A DNA stretch of 64,000 nt from Dentipellis sp. KUC8613 (taxonomy: Eukaryota; Basidiomycota; Agaricomycetes; Russulales; Hericiaceae). The stretch's first letter is position 1; each line of letters starts with the position of its first letter. Positions 44,134 through 57,100 of the stretch are shown piece after piece. Below the pieces are notes generated by a model, which saw nothing but the letters and a program-made list of their open reading frames with translations, searched no databases and was not told the DNA's origin. The stretch is from contig NSJX01000033.1 of the NCBI GenBank assembly GCA_002286715.1, positions 62,001-126,000 of the forward strand, given 5' to 3'. A program made the translations under genes and the position numbers.

Positions 44134-45431
44134 CGTTGCGTACTCTGGACTCGAGCAGGGCAGGAGATGGGGGACGGAGTCGGGATGGTCAAGAGCTTTA
44201 AACAAACTGATAAGAATCAGGAAGCAGAGGACATGAGGCAGACGTTGTAGCGAGGCGTGTATCGGAAACGGACATGCGCCTTCCACTCTCACCAAGATGC
44301 CTTCGACATGGGAAGAGGACCTATTATCGTAGCTTCGGAGAGCTAGGATTTGGACAGCGTACACCCACGCACAATCCACGTGTGCGCTTGAAGGAGCTAG
44401 ACCAGATACGCATATGGTCAAAGCCTACTCACCGATAGCGGAACAGACGGGGACTGCCAAACTCATGCATCCCGTGTCCTTCATCGAAGAGATAAAATTT
44501 CCCTGAATCCGTCTGCATCGACCTGTACCATCAGGGATTGGTCAGGGACTATGAAAGCCGAGAAAGCCGGACATACAATTTCTCGTAGCGCTTCACATCG
44601 AATTGAACGATATCATGCAGCATGACAAACCTTTGCCGAGTGATCCATCACGGTACTAAGTATTGACACGGTTACACTTTTGCTCATACTTGAAGCAAGC
44701 TTCAGGTCGGACCACTGCACCGACGTTGAGGAGAGGAGATACGGTTTCGTTGCCGCAAGCCTGAGCGACTCCGGCAGTGATATAGACCCTAACCCTATTG
44801 CCGGATGATAAGTCTCACGACTGTCTCATGAACTCGTCCCAATGGGCCAATCGCCCAGCGACGGCTGCCGGCAACGAGCTTCCTATATTTCTACTTTCAA
44901 GAAGCCCTATTCGCAATGCAAGGGCCATTTCCTCGTCAAGCTCACATCTTGGTTTGTGAGAGCGATTCGGTGCACGCACACCCGAGTACTGTCTCTAAAT
45001 TGACAGGATATCTAGTTCAGGCTGTTCATTTCCCGATGCACACGTATCTTCTTCATCCATACATGCTGATAACACAGAAACACTACTCAAGGTTTTGAGG
45101 AGCGTCAGGTATGCTCCGATTGAGTGCGCTAGTTTCCGAAGACTCCTTCAGTACCCGGCATGTCAGTCCATACATACAATTCATTTTCCATTTATAACTA
45201 CTAGCTACCTCCCCATCGAAGTCGACGCAAGCCCACACTGAAGATCCATTTCCATATGTATTCGCTTCACGATTGATTCTCAGGAAGATCTGCAGAAGGC
45301 TTTCGTCACTACGGCTATCCTCTGTCAACTGCAGGAACAAAGGATCTGCGGCCCTTATCGCCTTCATTGAAAGTCAAGCTTTCCTTCGCTTTCCGGTTCT
45401 CACTCTCAACCGATATCCACCACCCCGCAAG
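44134..45431. other. 1.3 kb intergenic region with two divergent promoters
   Basis: This lies between divergently transcribed nucleotidyltransferase copies 2 and 3. No gene is supported. Confidence 0.4.
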
Positions 45432-46295
45432 ATGAGCGGAACTCCCACCAAGGCGGACGTTACGGCCGTCGCTAAGCGAGCTGTAGAAATCCTCAAAAAT
45501 GCCCATCTTCCGTGTTACTTATTCGGAAGCATGGCCGCGATGCTTTGGGGAAATAGCAGGGCTCCAAATGTACGTGTATCTGTGATCGTACGCGTATCAC
45601 TAGGCCTTATAGAGCTTTATAAACAGGATGTTGATCTCGTCGTTCTCACCACCGTTTACGGTGCCGAGACTGTTAAAAGGCTCATCGTCAACTCCGATGC
45701 ACGCTACCAACTGGTCCCTTCGAAGAATCCGCGCAAAACCTACAAGGTCTTATGGTACAAAGACGGCACCTTCTCATGCAAAGTCGATATCCTCATCCCG
45801 CCGACTCTAAATACGCCTTCCCTGACTGAGAGCCGCATCGTTTGGAAGGAAGAGTTGCCGGTCTGTCCGTTGCTCCCGCTGCTGCTCCTCAAGCTACAGG
45901 GGTGGCATGACAACTCCTCAGCTCGGTGGTCAAATCTTCGAGCCAAGTCACGCGTCGACGCTGCGGATGTCACCGAGCTTCTCGCCGCTGCCGTTCGCGG
46001 AGACATGAAAATCGCCGACGTGCAGTGGTTGGACCCTGCGTTCGTGCAAACGAGCCGCATGCGCGCGCGGTCGTTTGCCGGAAGTTACCCCGCTTCCCGC
46101 GACACTTGGGCGGCTCTGGGGTTTACGCCGTCGTACCAGGCTCCTGCGCCCACGCTGCAGCCGTATGTTTCCGTCCACAGGATAGGCCGCTCCCGCAACT
46201 TTGACGACTTCGACAACTTTGATTTCATGATCGAAGAGGAGGACGACTGGGATTTGCTATGGGAAGAGGAGGAGGCTGATTTCGACTTGTTTTAA
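45432..46295 (+). CDS. AbiEii-like nucleotidyltransferase-fold protein with acidic tail (copy 3)
   Basis: Two exons (45432-45569, 45627-46295) give 268 residues. Core motifs: YLFGSMAAMLWGNSRAPNDVDLVV (GS plus DxD), CKVDILIPP (third Asp), LLPLLLLKLQGWHD and DAADVTELL. About 45 residues beyond the end of copy 1 form a distinct tail: a Pro-rich linker (APAPTLQP), then Phe/Asp repeats (FDDFDNFDF) and an acidic stretch rich in Asp, Glu and Trp (EEEDDWDLLWEEEEAD) ending DLF. Acidic/aromatic tails of this sort often mediate protein contacts. No targeting signal was seen. Catalytic acids are intact. Confidence 0.83.
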   Translation: MSGTPTKADVTAVAKRAVEILKNAHLPCYLFGSMAAMLWGNSRAPNVRVSVIVRVSLGLIELYKQDVDLVVLTTVYGAETVKRLIVNSDARYQLVPSKNPRKTYKVLWYKDGTFSCKVDILIPPTLNTPSLTESRIVWKEELPVCPLLPLLLLKLQGWHDNSSARWSNLRAKSRVDAADVTELLAAAVRGDMKIADVQWLDPAFVQTSRMRARSFAGSYPASRDTWAALGFTPSYQAPAPTLQPYVSVHRIGRSRNFDDFDNFDFMIEEEDDWDLLWEEEEADFDLF

Positions 46296-48164
46296 GAGCA
46301 AAAAGGTGATCTATGGGTCTTTTGGCACATCTTTTCTCTCACTGACCTTTCTATGAATTCCTCATCTATCTGCTTCGCGCGTAGCGAATGCTCAGGCTTC
46401 GTTATCTATTGTGTGAGCGATATTCTTGGACATCTGTGCTGTGTTGCGGTCTCGATGGTACAGTCAACCCTTGCGGGCAACATAATTGTCATATTTATCG
46501 ACAGACATACGCATAGAAGGCTTATGCCAGGTTCTGATTTCAAGTATTTGGGCGAGGAGGGGCTAGAGTTGATGAGGCAGGAGATCACGTCCGGAAATTT
46601 GAACTCGATGCGCCAGCGCTAGCGTGGTTCTGCACGTTTCCTTACTGGAAGAGTACACCAGAGAAGTTCGAAGACCCACGTCCGGAAAGCCGTCCAAAAT
46701 CGCCGAGAAGGCGCTAGCTGAAGACGCGACAGAGGTCCAGTGAATGGAAGATGAGCGCAGGGCCATCGGCGCCTTCGGAACCCTGCAGACGAGCGGCCAT
46801 TGTTGGACATGCGTGTTACGCGTTACCCTAGATGGCTGGATGCGCTACGGGTAGGGTCGATCATGCGATGTAGTAAGTGATCTTCGGAGATTATTGGGAG
46901 TAAATATGCTCATACTTACAGTACTGGACCACTGGTGTTGGCGTGCATTTGCCGCGGGTCGTATTTGACGCTGACCTCTGTAATCGGAATCAATCAGTTT
47001 CAGTGAAACTTTTTTCTACAGATCCGCACAGCTGAATGTCTTATACCCGCCATCTACGTTCAAGGACACACGCTTGACTGTTGAACACTGCTCCTGGCCA
47101 TGCAGGGATGATCGTAAGACGACCTGACGGAGCTTTGAGGGCCTGACGCGCTTAATCGCGTGGTGGGTCAGGGGGGTTGTTTCGCGCCGTTGACGAAATG
47201 TGACAGTAGACGCCGTTGTTCGAAGGGTACAGACGCTTATGGACATACCGCCGGAATGTCGCACTTGAGTTACCTTTCCCCATTCTCAGCGCCCCGCCTC
47301 GGGCGCTCGTCTTTGCGGATGGAACACAAGCTTTGACATCCAGAGACGACCTATCAGCACATCGGCTATGATTCTAGCTCGAGCAATTGGACTGACCTGC
47401 CGGGGACAGCGATTGTTGCAGCAAGCGTAGCCTGTCAGAGGAGGACATAGCCCTGTGAAGTCGGTGCCGGTCGAAAGCGCTGGTGTTACGCCTACCCTAA
47501 TCTGGATCGTACATTGCTTGGTCTGCAGCCGTGAAGCACCACCACAATGCGTCCGGAGGAGCCGAAATGGCCTTGCTGGCAAAGAGTCTTACGCTTTCAA
47601 TCCAACGGGGCATGGTGAAGGCCTTGAATTCCGCGGACTAGTGTAAGAGATCGGCCTGAACATGTTTTAGTACTAGTCACCAACGTTGTCTCTCGTCTGC
47701 AAATTGCCGACGTCCTCGTTGCCTCGAGCTCTTGGCTCTTCGAGATGCTTGTCATCTATCCTTTCGGGGATCCAAAGCATTTACGTGATCGGCGGCTATA
47801 TTTTAGAATGACGAGGCCCTCAGGCCGTTGACGACGAATGCTATACTTTGTGGTCCCCTTGAGGGTGGCAAGAATTATTGTGTCGTGGATGGATTTGCAA
47901 CGGGACCTACAGGACGATAGGCACGACGTGAAAAGTTTGGTTGACGAAGTAGATCATTTGAATTTCGGCATGCCGATCGGGTTGGTTGGGAGGAAACATG
48001 CGCCCAGATCTGCAGCATCCGATTCATAGACTGGCAATTGATGTCAGCTTGCTTGGGAAAGTACCGTCTCTTGGTCCATGCCCGACGGGCCATGATGTAT
48101 CCACATTTCTTCTGTTGCTTCTCTTCCTCTTTGCACCTCTGTTCACGAAGTCTCAACGTTCGCA
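46296..48164. other. 1.9 kb intergenic region upstream of adenylate cyclase
   Basis: No gene is supported. Short frames below 100 codons on both strands carry no motifs. The proximal part presumably holds the long 5' region of the cyclase gene. Confidence 0.4.
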
Positions 48165-51100
48165 ATGAGCCAAGGCAGTCGCAGGATCAGCTTCGGCCAA
48201 CAGAGGGTGTCGCTCGATAGGCCGTCTGTCCAGGTGTCCCCAGCGTCCGACGGAGATGGAACAGGAGGGCAATGGCAGATACCGTCAGTCAGAGTGCGGA
48301 ACGACTCGGTGCGTCTGTGAACGTATCTTCTCTAGAGTTAGCATTGATAGAAGCGCGACCGTCATAGCAGCTGTCGAACTCACGGTCAGGCGCCGCGGAT
48401 TCCAGCTCCAGCTCCAGCTTCCCAGCGCTCTCAATTCCACCTTCTCCCACAGCGTCATTACAGTTCTCGCCTGTGCGGTCTACGTCCATTGGTCATGGGA
48501 TACGAGACAACAATGCTACCGGTCGTGCAGAGCGCACGTCTCGCGAACTGCGCAAATCCAAATCTTCCGTCAGCCTGTTTAATGTCATCAAGCGATCGAG
48601 AAGCAAGCATCGTGCGGATGGAGAGAAGGCTGCTTCCATGGGTCATATTCCTCCTGTGCCTTCACGGCGAAGTATAGATGCAGCTTCTCCGGTCGAGCCA
48701 TGGACAGGGCGCGCGACACCACCACCCTGGAAGCAAAAAGCGAAGGCGCTGCTCTATGGCCAGCCTCGCGAGACGCAATGGGACCTGAATATTGACCATA
48801 TGGAAGGCGTTGTGGATCCATCAGTTCTGTCCCACGTATCCGAGAAGGAGCTCCCAAAAAAGCTAGCGCCTCGTCCTGCGCCGCGGACAGACTTAGTGGA
48901 GGGTTCTGTCCTCTCGCTAGCCTATCCTGGGACCGTCACCTACTACCCCTTGTTCTCGTGGTCCGGTCCGCCAAATCCCACTCGTGATAAAAGGTCCCGT
49001 AGCATCTCGTACGCGACGCCTGCTGTGGAGGTTCCCCATCGTCTGAACGAATTCACGAACGCGACTCAGTCTAGTTTGTGGAATCCGCCGGATAGCTGGG
49101 CTGTAGATGGCAAGGAAGATACTCCTGCAGACGTGGACTATTCTAGCTCGGAGGAGAACTCTTCGTTGCTTCCAAAACCACTTCGGTCAGATTCCGCGAC
49201 AACAGCGTCCCAAAAGACCTGGCGACGACAAACTTATAGGAGAGAGGTGCCTAGATATCCAGTCGGGGTGTATCCCGATGGCGTAGACGCATTCACCATG
49301 CGAATATATCGCGGAGACGGTACATTCGAGCTCTTAGACATCCCTCTTTCCGCGAATGTCACCGACTTGGCGCCCATGTTCAATGAACGTCTGGTTCGTA
49401 AAGCGGATACTGTTAAGCATAGGCTTTATCTCATAGAATGTGGCCGAGGTACATTACCTCTTATCTCTTCGTCATTCTCTGATGTCTGACCTTGCGACAG
49501 AACGGCTCGTGGCGAAGACGGAGCGGCCAGCGAATATTCTATGGCTCCGACTGCAACTCGTGGGCTTCGAGCCTTCAGATCCGGTCTCGAACTTCACCTA
49601 TCTGGACCTGAGCTGCACGGCCACCTTTACCTGGAAAAGTGTGGCCTTAGGGAACCTCGTGCGTGCCTCGACGACTCACCGACGTGCGCTCAATTTATTT
49701 TATTTTGTCAGCCGCAGGAGGTGTCGATCAAGGACTTCAAGAACATCGACATGTCGCATCAACGACTAAGGGCAATACCGACTGCATTATACCGCCACGC
49801 AGAAGAGATCACGCAGCTGTCGCTTTCGAGTAATCCCATGCTCAATATTCCTGTTGACTTTGCGCAGGCGTGCACCGCCTTGCGGGAGCTCTCGATTGCT
49901 TCTATGTTCATAAAACGAGTCCCTAACGGCGTCCACCATTTCCCCCAGCTCGAAGTGCTCGACCTTTCTAGTAACCGGATTGGCGATCTCGAAGATGCGG
50001 GTCTCGAGAATATTCCCACTCTCGCGCGTCTGAACCTGACAAATCATCGCCTGGAGACGCTTCCGCAGTCATGGGCCAAAATGCGCGCACTCAGAGTGCT
50101 CAACGTCTCCAACGGCAAGTTCGACAAGTTCCCGGACGTCATTTGCAAGATCCATAGTCTTCAGGAACTAGATATCTCCTTCAACGGTATCCATAAACTC
50201 CCGGACGCGATCGGGGAGTTGCGGAAGTTGAAGCGACTGTACTTGGTGTGCAATCGTCTCACTCGCTTCCCGGCGACATTCTCGAACATGGCCTCTCTTC
50301 GAACACTAGACTGCAAGCACAACGTCATCGTTGACATGGCGCCTGTATTGAACTTGGAGAGCCTCTCGGAGCTGCACTTCGAGCACAATTCATTGGAGAT
50401 GATCCACTTGCCCTTTGGCCCGTCTCTCGCTGCGCTCGACCTGTCCAATAACCCTCTGAATTGTATCTTCATACATGAGGGACCTTTTACTAGCCATCTT
50501 CGATCGCTGACCTCTTTGGACCTGTCGCATGCAAATCTGACCTCGGTCGACACGCTCCCTTTCCGTCTTTTCACCTCACTCGAGCAGTTGCAACTGGCCT
50601 ACAATGAGCTGGAGTCTCTTCCGAACAATATTGGCGATCTTGACCACTTGACGTTCCTGTCGTGCTGTCACAACAGGCTCACATCGTTGCCTAACTCAAT
50701 CGGACGCATGACCAGGCTCAACATCTTCAATGCTCGCAACAACAGGCTCACGGAGATTCCCGCCGCAATATGGAATTGCGGGTCGCTCATGACGCTGAAT
50801 CTGACAGGGAATCTGATCGAGACATGGAATCCGCCCTTGGCATCGTCGGTGGAAGATCTTCGGAAGATGTCCGCTCTGAGTTTGTGGAATAGCCAGCCCT
50901 CACGCACGATCATTCCCCTTGTCCAATCACTGAAGAAATTGTATCTCGGACAAAACAAGCTCACCGACGACGTCATAGCGCTTCTTGCAATCCTCAAGAA
51001 CCTCGAGCTTCTGAATATCTCTTTCAATGACATAGTCGAGATCCCGGGTCATTTCTTCCGAGATCTACGAAAGCTGGACGAGTTGTATCTAAGCGGGAAC

Positions 51101-53621
51101 AAGCTGAAGACCTTCGCGGGCGAGGATCTGTACCATCTCAGAAGATTACACGTCCTTTTCCTGAATGGAAATAACCTACATACTTTGCCAGCAGAGCTGA
51201 TGAAGTTAAGCGACCTGACCATGCTGGACGTGGGCAGTAACGAACTTCGATATAACATCAATAATTGGGAGTTCGACTGGAATTGGTGAGAATGCTTCTG
51301 TCGCTTTTCCGCCATACCGCTACCGCTGCTTATACCCACAATATCGCAGGAATTTCAACGCAAGGATTCAATATCTCAATCTTTCTGGCAACAAACAGCT
51401 GGAGATCAAACCAGATTACGAGACGGATCGCAGTCTTGGGAATATTGCTCTTTCGAAATTCTCCTCTCTGCCCTTGCGTGTGCTGGGTCTCATCGATGTC
51501 ACCACTACATTCGTTACTGACATCCCAGAGGACACGTGTGAGCGCCGCGTCCGTACGTCTGCCTCGGACGTGAACGGGCTAGTCTATGGTATCGCGGATT
51601 ATCCTGGGGCCCGGGACCACTCATGCATGCTGGACCTCGTCAAGCCAAAATTCCGTGGTCAGAATGACGAAGCCTTGTTTGCCCTGTTCGGGCGTACGCA
51701 CCCCAACACCGGTGATATCATCATTGCACGTCATCTGAATGATAACTTCCTTCCTGTGTTTGAGGAGCAGATGGACGAACTCGAGGATCCGCCGACTGCG
51801 TTCCGCCGTACATTCCTGAGGCTTAGTAAAGGCTGCTACGATCATGTGCAATCCCTGCGTAACCCGGACTTGAAGGACCCCGAGAAGCCCCGCTCTCCCA
51901 ATGTTGAGGGCGTCGATCTCATGAAGATTGGCGTGGCTGGCGTGGCGGTTTATCTGAAAGGGAAGACACTCTATGTCGCTAATGCCGGAAATGCCATGGC
52001 CGTTGTATCTCGGGGCGGATCTGCGCACTTGCTTTCTACAAAGCATGATCCATTCGATCGGCGAGAGTTCGCTCGCATTCGCGCGGCCGAAGGCTGGGTT
52101 GACTCGTCCGGGTTCATCGGAGGCGTTGTGCGGGTATCGAGGACATTTGGTTTCTTCGGTCTCACGCCCATCGTCAATCCATGTCCCGACATTCACACGT
52201 ACGAAGTCACTGAGGCCGACGAGTTCGTCATCATCGCCAATGCTGGTCTGTGGGACAACGTCTCCGTGCAGGTTGCTGTCGACATTGCGTCGTCGGAAGC
52301 CGGCGATCCCATGCTTGCGGCACAGAAGCTTCGTGACTTTGCGATGAGCTACGGCGGCGAGGCGGCCGTCATGGTCATGGTGGTCTCCCTCTCTAGACTC
52401 TTCGAAGAAGCGCCGATGTCGGGGACTTTCGAGGGCTCTCTTTTCGACTCCATGACCTCAACACTCCGGGATCGCAAGGAATCTGCTGTGAGTAGTAGTT
52501 CGACGGTCCAGCTGTCACATGGCGTGGCGCCACCGATGGGCCACCTAGCGCTGGTTTTCACAGACATCTGCAACTCGACGCACCTCTGGGAGACGAATCG
52601 CGGCATGGGCACGGCCATCCGTCTGCATCACGCGCTGCTTCGTCGTCAGTTGAGCCTCTGCGGCGGATACGAAGTCAAGACGGAGGGCGACGCGTTCATG
52701 GTCGCCTTTCAGACTGTCGCAGAGGCATTGCTGTGGTGTCTGACCGTCCAGATGGAGCTCTTGTATCTCAATTGGCCAGAAGAGCTGCTCGCATGCGAAG
52801 AGGGCATGGCGGTATACAACGCGGAAGGGAAGCTCATTTCGCGTGGTCTGGCGGTGCGCATGGGCATGCACTGTGGAACGCCGGTCTGTGGCCCGGACGC
52901 CGTCACAAAGCGTATGGATTACTTTGGCCCGATGGTCAATCGCGCGGTGAGGATCTGCGCATGTGCTGAAGGCGGGCAGATTCTGCTCAGCGCGGGCGCG
53001 GTGACGGAGATTCAGGCGCGCGAGAGAGCAGCGAAGATGTCGGCATCGCCAGATCCTGTCATCAAGGCAATCTCAGGTTTCGACGCGGTCATTGCACTCG
53101 TTGGGGAGACCAAACTTAAGAACCTGGAGGTTCCGGAGATACTGGCGTCAGTGAGCCCTCGTCAATTGGTCGGGCGCAAAACGACGGACGTGACGATCGT
53201 GGTGGATGATTCAGCTGAGCGCTCGGCTCTCTGCAGCTCAGAGGAGCTTCACCAGCTGTCTTCACTCTGCATTCGCATAGAAGCTATAGCCGGCCGCCGA
53301 ATGATCAAGCCATGTCCCCTCAGTGCTGTGGATGTCATCAAGTTCGATTGCAGTGACGAAGATTCAGGCTACGATTCAGATCCATTTCTTCATGGAGATC
53401 TTACGGCCATGCTACCTGCTCTACCTGATAACCCCTCAGTCGCGGAATTGCTTGTAATCCTAGATTTCTTGCTCATCCGGCTCGAAAATGCGCTGCAGGC
53501 GGTGGAGAATAATCTACGTGATACCCAGTCGGCATCGGTCATGGATGCGCTTCGGAGCCGGGAAGGGCGCAGTATCTCACCTTTGGTCATGCAGCAAATA
53601 CTCGACCTCTTGAACGAGTAG
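48165..53621 (+). CDS. Adenylate cyclase (RA, LRR, PP2C-like, class III cyclase)
   Basis: Five exons (48165-48308, 48368-49448, 49501-49658, 49712-51285, 51350-53621) give 1742 residues. The enzyme makes cAMP for the PKA pathway. N-terminal 300 residues are Ser/Pro-rich and disordered. A Ras-association-like domain (FTMRIYRGDGTFELLDIPL...) spans about 310-430. More than 15 leucine-rich repeats follow (LEVLDLSSNRIGDLE, LQELDISFNGIHKLP and so on). The PP2C-like domain (about 990-1250) has NAGNAMAV and IIANAGLWDNVS in place of the Asp-containing metal motifs, so it should be inactive as a phosphatase. The catalytic domain shows LALVFTDICNSTHLWE and YEVKTEGDAFMVAF (both metal Asp residues) and KRMDYFGPMVNRAVRI. 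At 1742 residues it is shorter than the 2100-2500 common in basidiomycetes, the difference lying in the N-terminal tail, so a further upstream exon is possible. Confidence 0.95.
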
Positions 53622-54187
53622 AAATGCCCGTGCTTCTGGTCTCATTCCTTTTTATCAATTTGTGGTCACATCGCTTTCTATGTGCTTTCTTACAGCTTTC
53701 GTGTTGGATTTCTTTTTACTCCCCCAACTTGTATTTTATGTACGATACATGAACCCAGCCCTAGATCACGTAGACATCCTAGATACCACATACTGCGAGA
53801 CTATTAATATATCAATTGGCACTTTCATGATGAATTGGCTCGCTTGCAGATGCTAATGCGACTTAGTGCAGAGGACGAGGACGACAATTAGACTACCACT
53901 ATCAACTAATGGTTCCACTCGTATACACCCCCTCAATAGCAGAATTCAGACACTCATAGATGTTCCAATAGTTCGATGAGCAGGCCATTGTCTTGCTCTT
54001 CCACATGTACAAAGATTGTGCACTCTAGGTCATTTATTCGAAGCCATCACCCAGTATATTTTTTTCTTGTATTAGTTCGACGGGCGTGAGGTGATTCGAA
54101 TCATGCTACGACGAACATGCGAATATGACATGAGACTCTATCGACTCGACGTCAGGATAGAACATTCTGAGATGAGTTCACTCACCT
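53622..54187. other. Intergenic region between convergent genes
   Basis: These 566 bases between the cyclase stop and the NLR stop on the opposite strand contain only 3' flanking sequence. Confidence 0.45.
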
Positions 54188-57100
54188 TCACAAATGATCG
54201 TTCTTGAATCGTACCCAGCCATCGAAGTCATCCTTCAATAGATACGTCGGGTGGCAGATATTCAACCGCTCCTCCGAAATTCCCGCCTTAACGCAGACTG
54301 ACCGCACCTCAGTAAAGTGGATCTTTGCAACCTCAATATCCCCCTCTAAGCACGCGATCTCCCCGAGGGCACGAGTAGCGAGTGCCTCCGTGGAGAGGTT
54401 CCCCGTTGCCTGACAGTCATCTTGACTCATCATGAAGAGCTCCTTCGCTGCGCCGTACCTCTTTGCATACATCTCGTTCTTCCCCGCAATATAGTGCAGC
54501 CACTCGAAGCTGAGTTGCGAGAGCGTCTCCCGTGCCAAATAAAGCAGTTTGACGGCCTGTCGGATCTGCTGCTTTGCGATCGTAAAGCGACCCATGCTTG
54601 TCGATATTGACGCCTGCATAGCTCTCACCCGCGCACACCTCTCCCAATCCTGTTCCTTGACCGCCTGAGCATAGATATCCTCAAATATCCCATTGGCGTC
54701 CTCAGGTCTACCGTCGAGCGCCATTGCGTCCCCCAACCCCAGGAGGCAGGATAAACGCCGATGCTGACCCATAGCTCTACTGAGCCGTCGCTCGTCCTCG
54801 TAGTGCCACCTGGCCGCAGCGGCGTCTCCGACGTACAGCATCGAATCTCCCTGTAGTGTGGCCGCAGCGCACGCCCGTCTGAGGTCGTCCCACTTTTCGA
54901 GTGTTGTTTGCGCACTAGACATTAGCCCCAGCCCCTCGCGGTCGCCTGTGAGCACCATCAAATAGCCCAGTCGCAAGTTGAACCACGCAACGTCGACCTC
55001 GTCTGATGAATGGTGTGCCATCTCTGTCGCTTCTGCAAGGAGGTCTTCGGCAGCCGTGTAGTTACCAGCAGTGATGTACGCGCGTGCGAGCTGCATGGTG
55101 ACTGTCTTGAATGCTAGACCGGGGTGATTGATCAGCGCTGTCAGGCGGTAAATCTCCAGGGACAGCTCGACCCCGTCTTCACCGGTCAAGTACGAAAGCT
55201 CGATCATGGCCTGAATGCAAGGAAATTTATGCGCGAGAAACCGCTCGAAAATGTGCTTCGCGACGTCCCGCCTTTCGCCTGGGCTGGGGTCAGGGAGTAG
55301 CGTGAAGACAACCCTTAGCGACGTCGGGCGAGGGTGGTGCCAGAGGAGGTGTAGGATGAAGTAGTGGGCGAATTTCTTGCAGTGGTCGGAGGTGCCAGGC
55401 GCGAGGAGATCAATCGTCAATAGTAGCTCGACGATCAGGTCCTCAGTGATGATCCATTCACCCCTTCGATGTGCGGGACTGCCAGGGCCAGCACGACCGT
55501 GCTTGACAAGCAGATCGTAGTAGTGTGTCCTGATGTCGGCAATGACAGGATCTGCATAGAAGTCCGGACCTACGTTGTATTGTCTTGATATGTAGTCTCC
55601 GATAGAACGGGGCAATCGAATGAATCCTTCATGAGTATAAGCCAACGACTGTTGACAAAGCGCATCGATCACTGCGTCGAGATTGAGAACGGAGGGGAGA
55701 AGCTTGTTGGATTTTGCGATTTTGATGCCACAGGGAAAAGCAGCGAGCACGCGACATAGCTTCACCAGACCGTCGCCCCTCTCTTTCATGAATGGAGAAG
55801 CAAGTAACATCTCTATCGCAATATCCAGAGGGATGAGATCATAAATGACCCCCATCAGCGCGTCACGGTGCTGGATGAAAGCAGAGAGAAGTTGTTCGGG
55901 CGACCACTTGTTCAGCCTCGCTGCGTGTCCCAGGAGTGCGATGGTTGATGGATGGAATTCGACAGCGGCCAATAAGCGGCCGACAACAGGAGACACGTCC
56001 ATTTTTGAGGTTTCGCTGAAAATTTGTCGAGCGGACTCTGACGACAGCGGACCAACGGGAATCATATGGAAGGGAGACTCGGTGAGAGCGGCGTGGCGGG
56101 TGGTAAGAAAAATCGTGACAGTAGGGATATAAGCCAGGCGAGCGAACGTCAGAGTGATTTGTCTCCCAGCGGGTAACTGTAACAGTCGATCGACACCATC
56201 AAATACCAGCAACGTTGGCCCTAAGCGCAAGTATGCGCATAGAAGGTTGAGGCGGTTTGTCTGCGTAGTCTTAAGACCGATGACTTCAGTAACCCGGTGC
56301 AGAAACGTTGGCAATATGATCTGCGAGGAATGGAGGTCATCGAACGGGATAAAATGTCGTCGAGCTCCAAAATGGTCGGCGATGGCCTCGTGGTGGACCA
56401 TCATACGCGCGACCGAGGTCTTGCCTATGCCACTAGGCCCCGAGAGCCCCAGATGCCTCATAGTAAGCACAGACTCGACAGTCTTCTCGACAAGGGTATC
56501 TCTGCCGTATATGTGCTCCGGGATTGAGGGTAAAGGCTGACCCTGTAAGACGGGCCTGAGAGACGGCTAAGCCAAGAAAATGAACAATAAGAGGTGGCCC
56601 ACTTACAGTTTTGGTGATCGACGCTTTCGCTCCTGCGCGAAAGAGGTCGCTGAGATTTTCAAATTCGACTTGATCTTTGCCTTGTTGATGGCCGGTAAGA
56701 TACGAACATGATATGAAGAAGTCTAGAGATGACGGACCTCTCGGCGGATTTTCTCGATAAAAGACTCGAATTCTTTTTTGTAAGACGTGATTACCTCCAG
56801 ACTTACGCCAGCAATTGATGTGTCAGAGTCGGTATTCGCGTTTGCAGTGGAAATTTCGTCGTAGACGGTATCGACATAACTAAAAAGACGCTCAGACTCG
56901 AATGATACGCCACAAGTGATCAGGAAATTGACTGCGCACCTGGAGAACTCCTCAAGAACGTTCGCGAGGTCCGGAGATGCTTCGGTTGTCGACGTGTGCT
57001 CATATGCAGACCATAATGTTATGCCCACGTGGCTACAAGTCGTCCCAAACTCGACGTAGTCAGCTTCATTGGTTGTCATCTAAACGTGATTATTAGCTCA

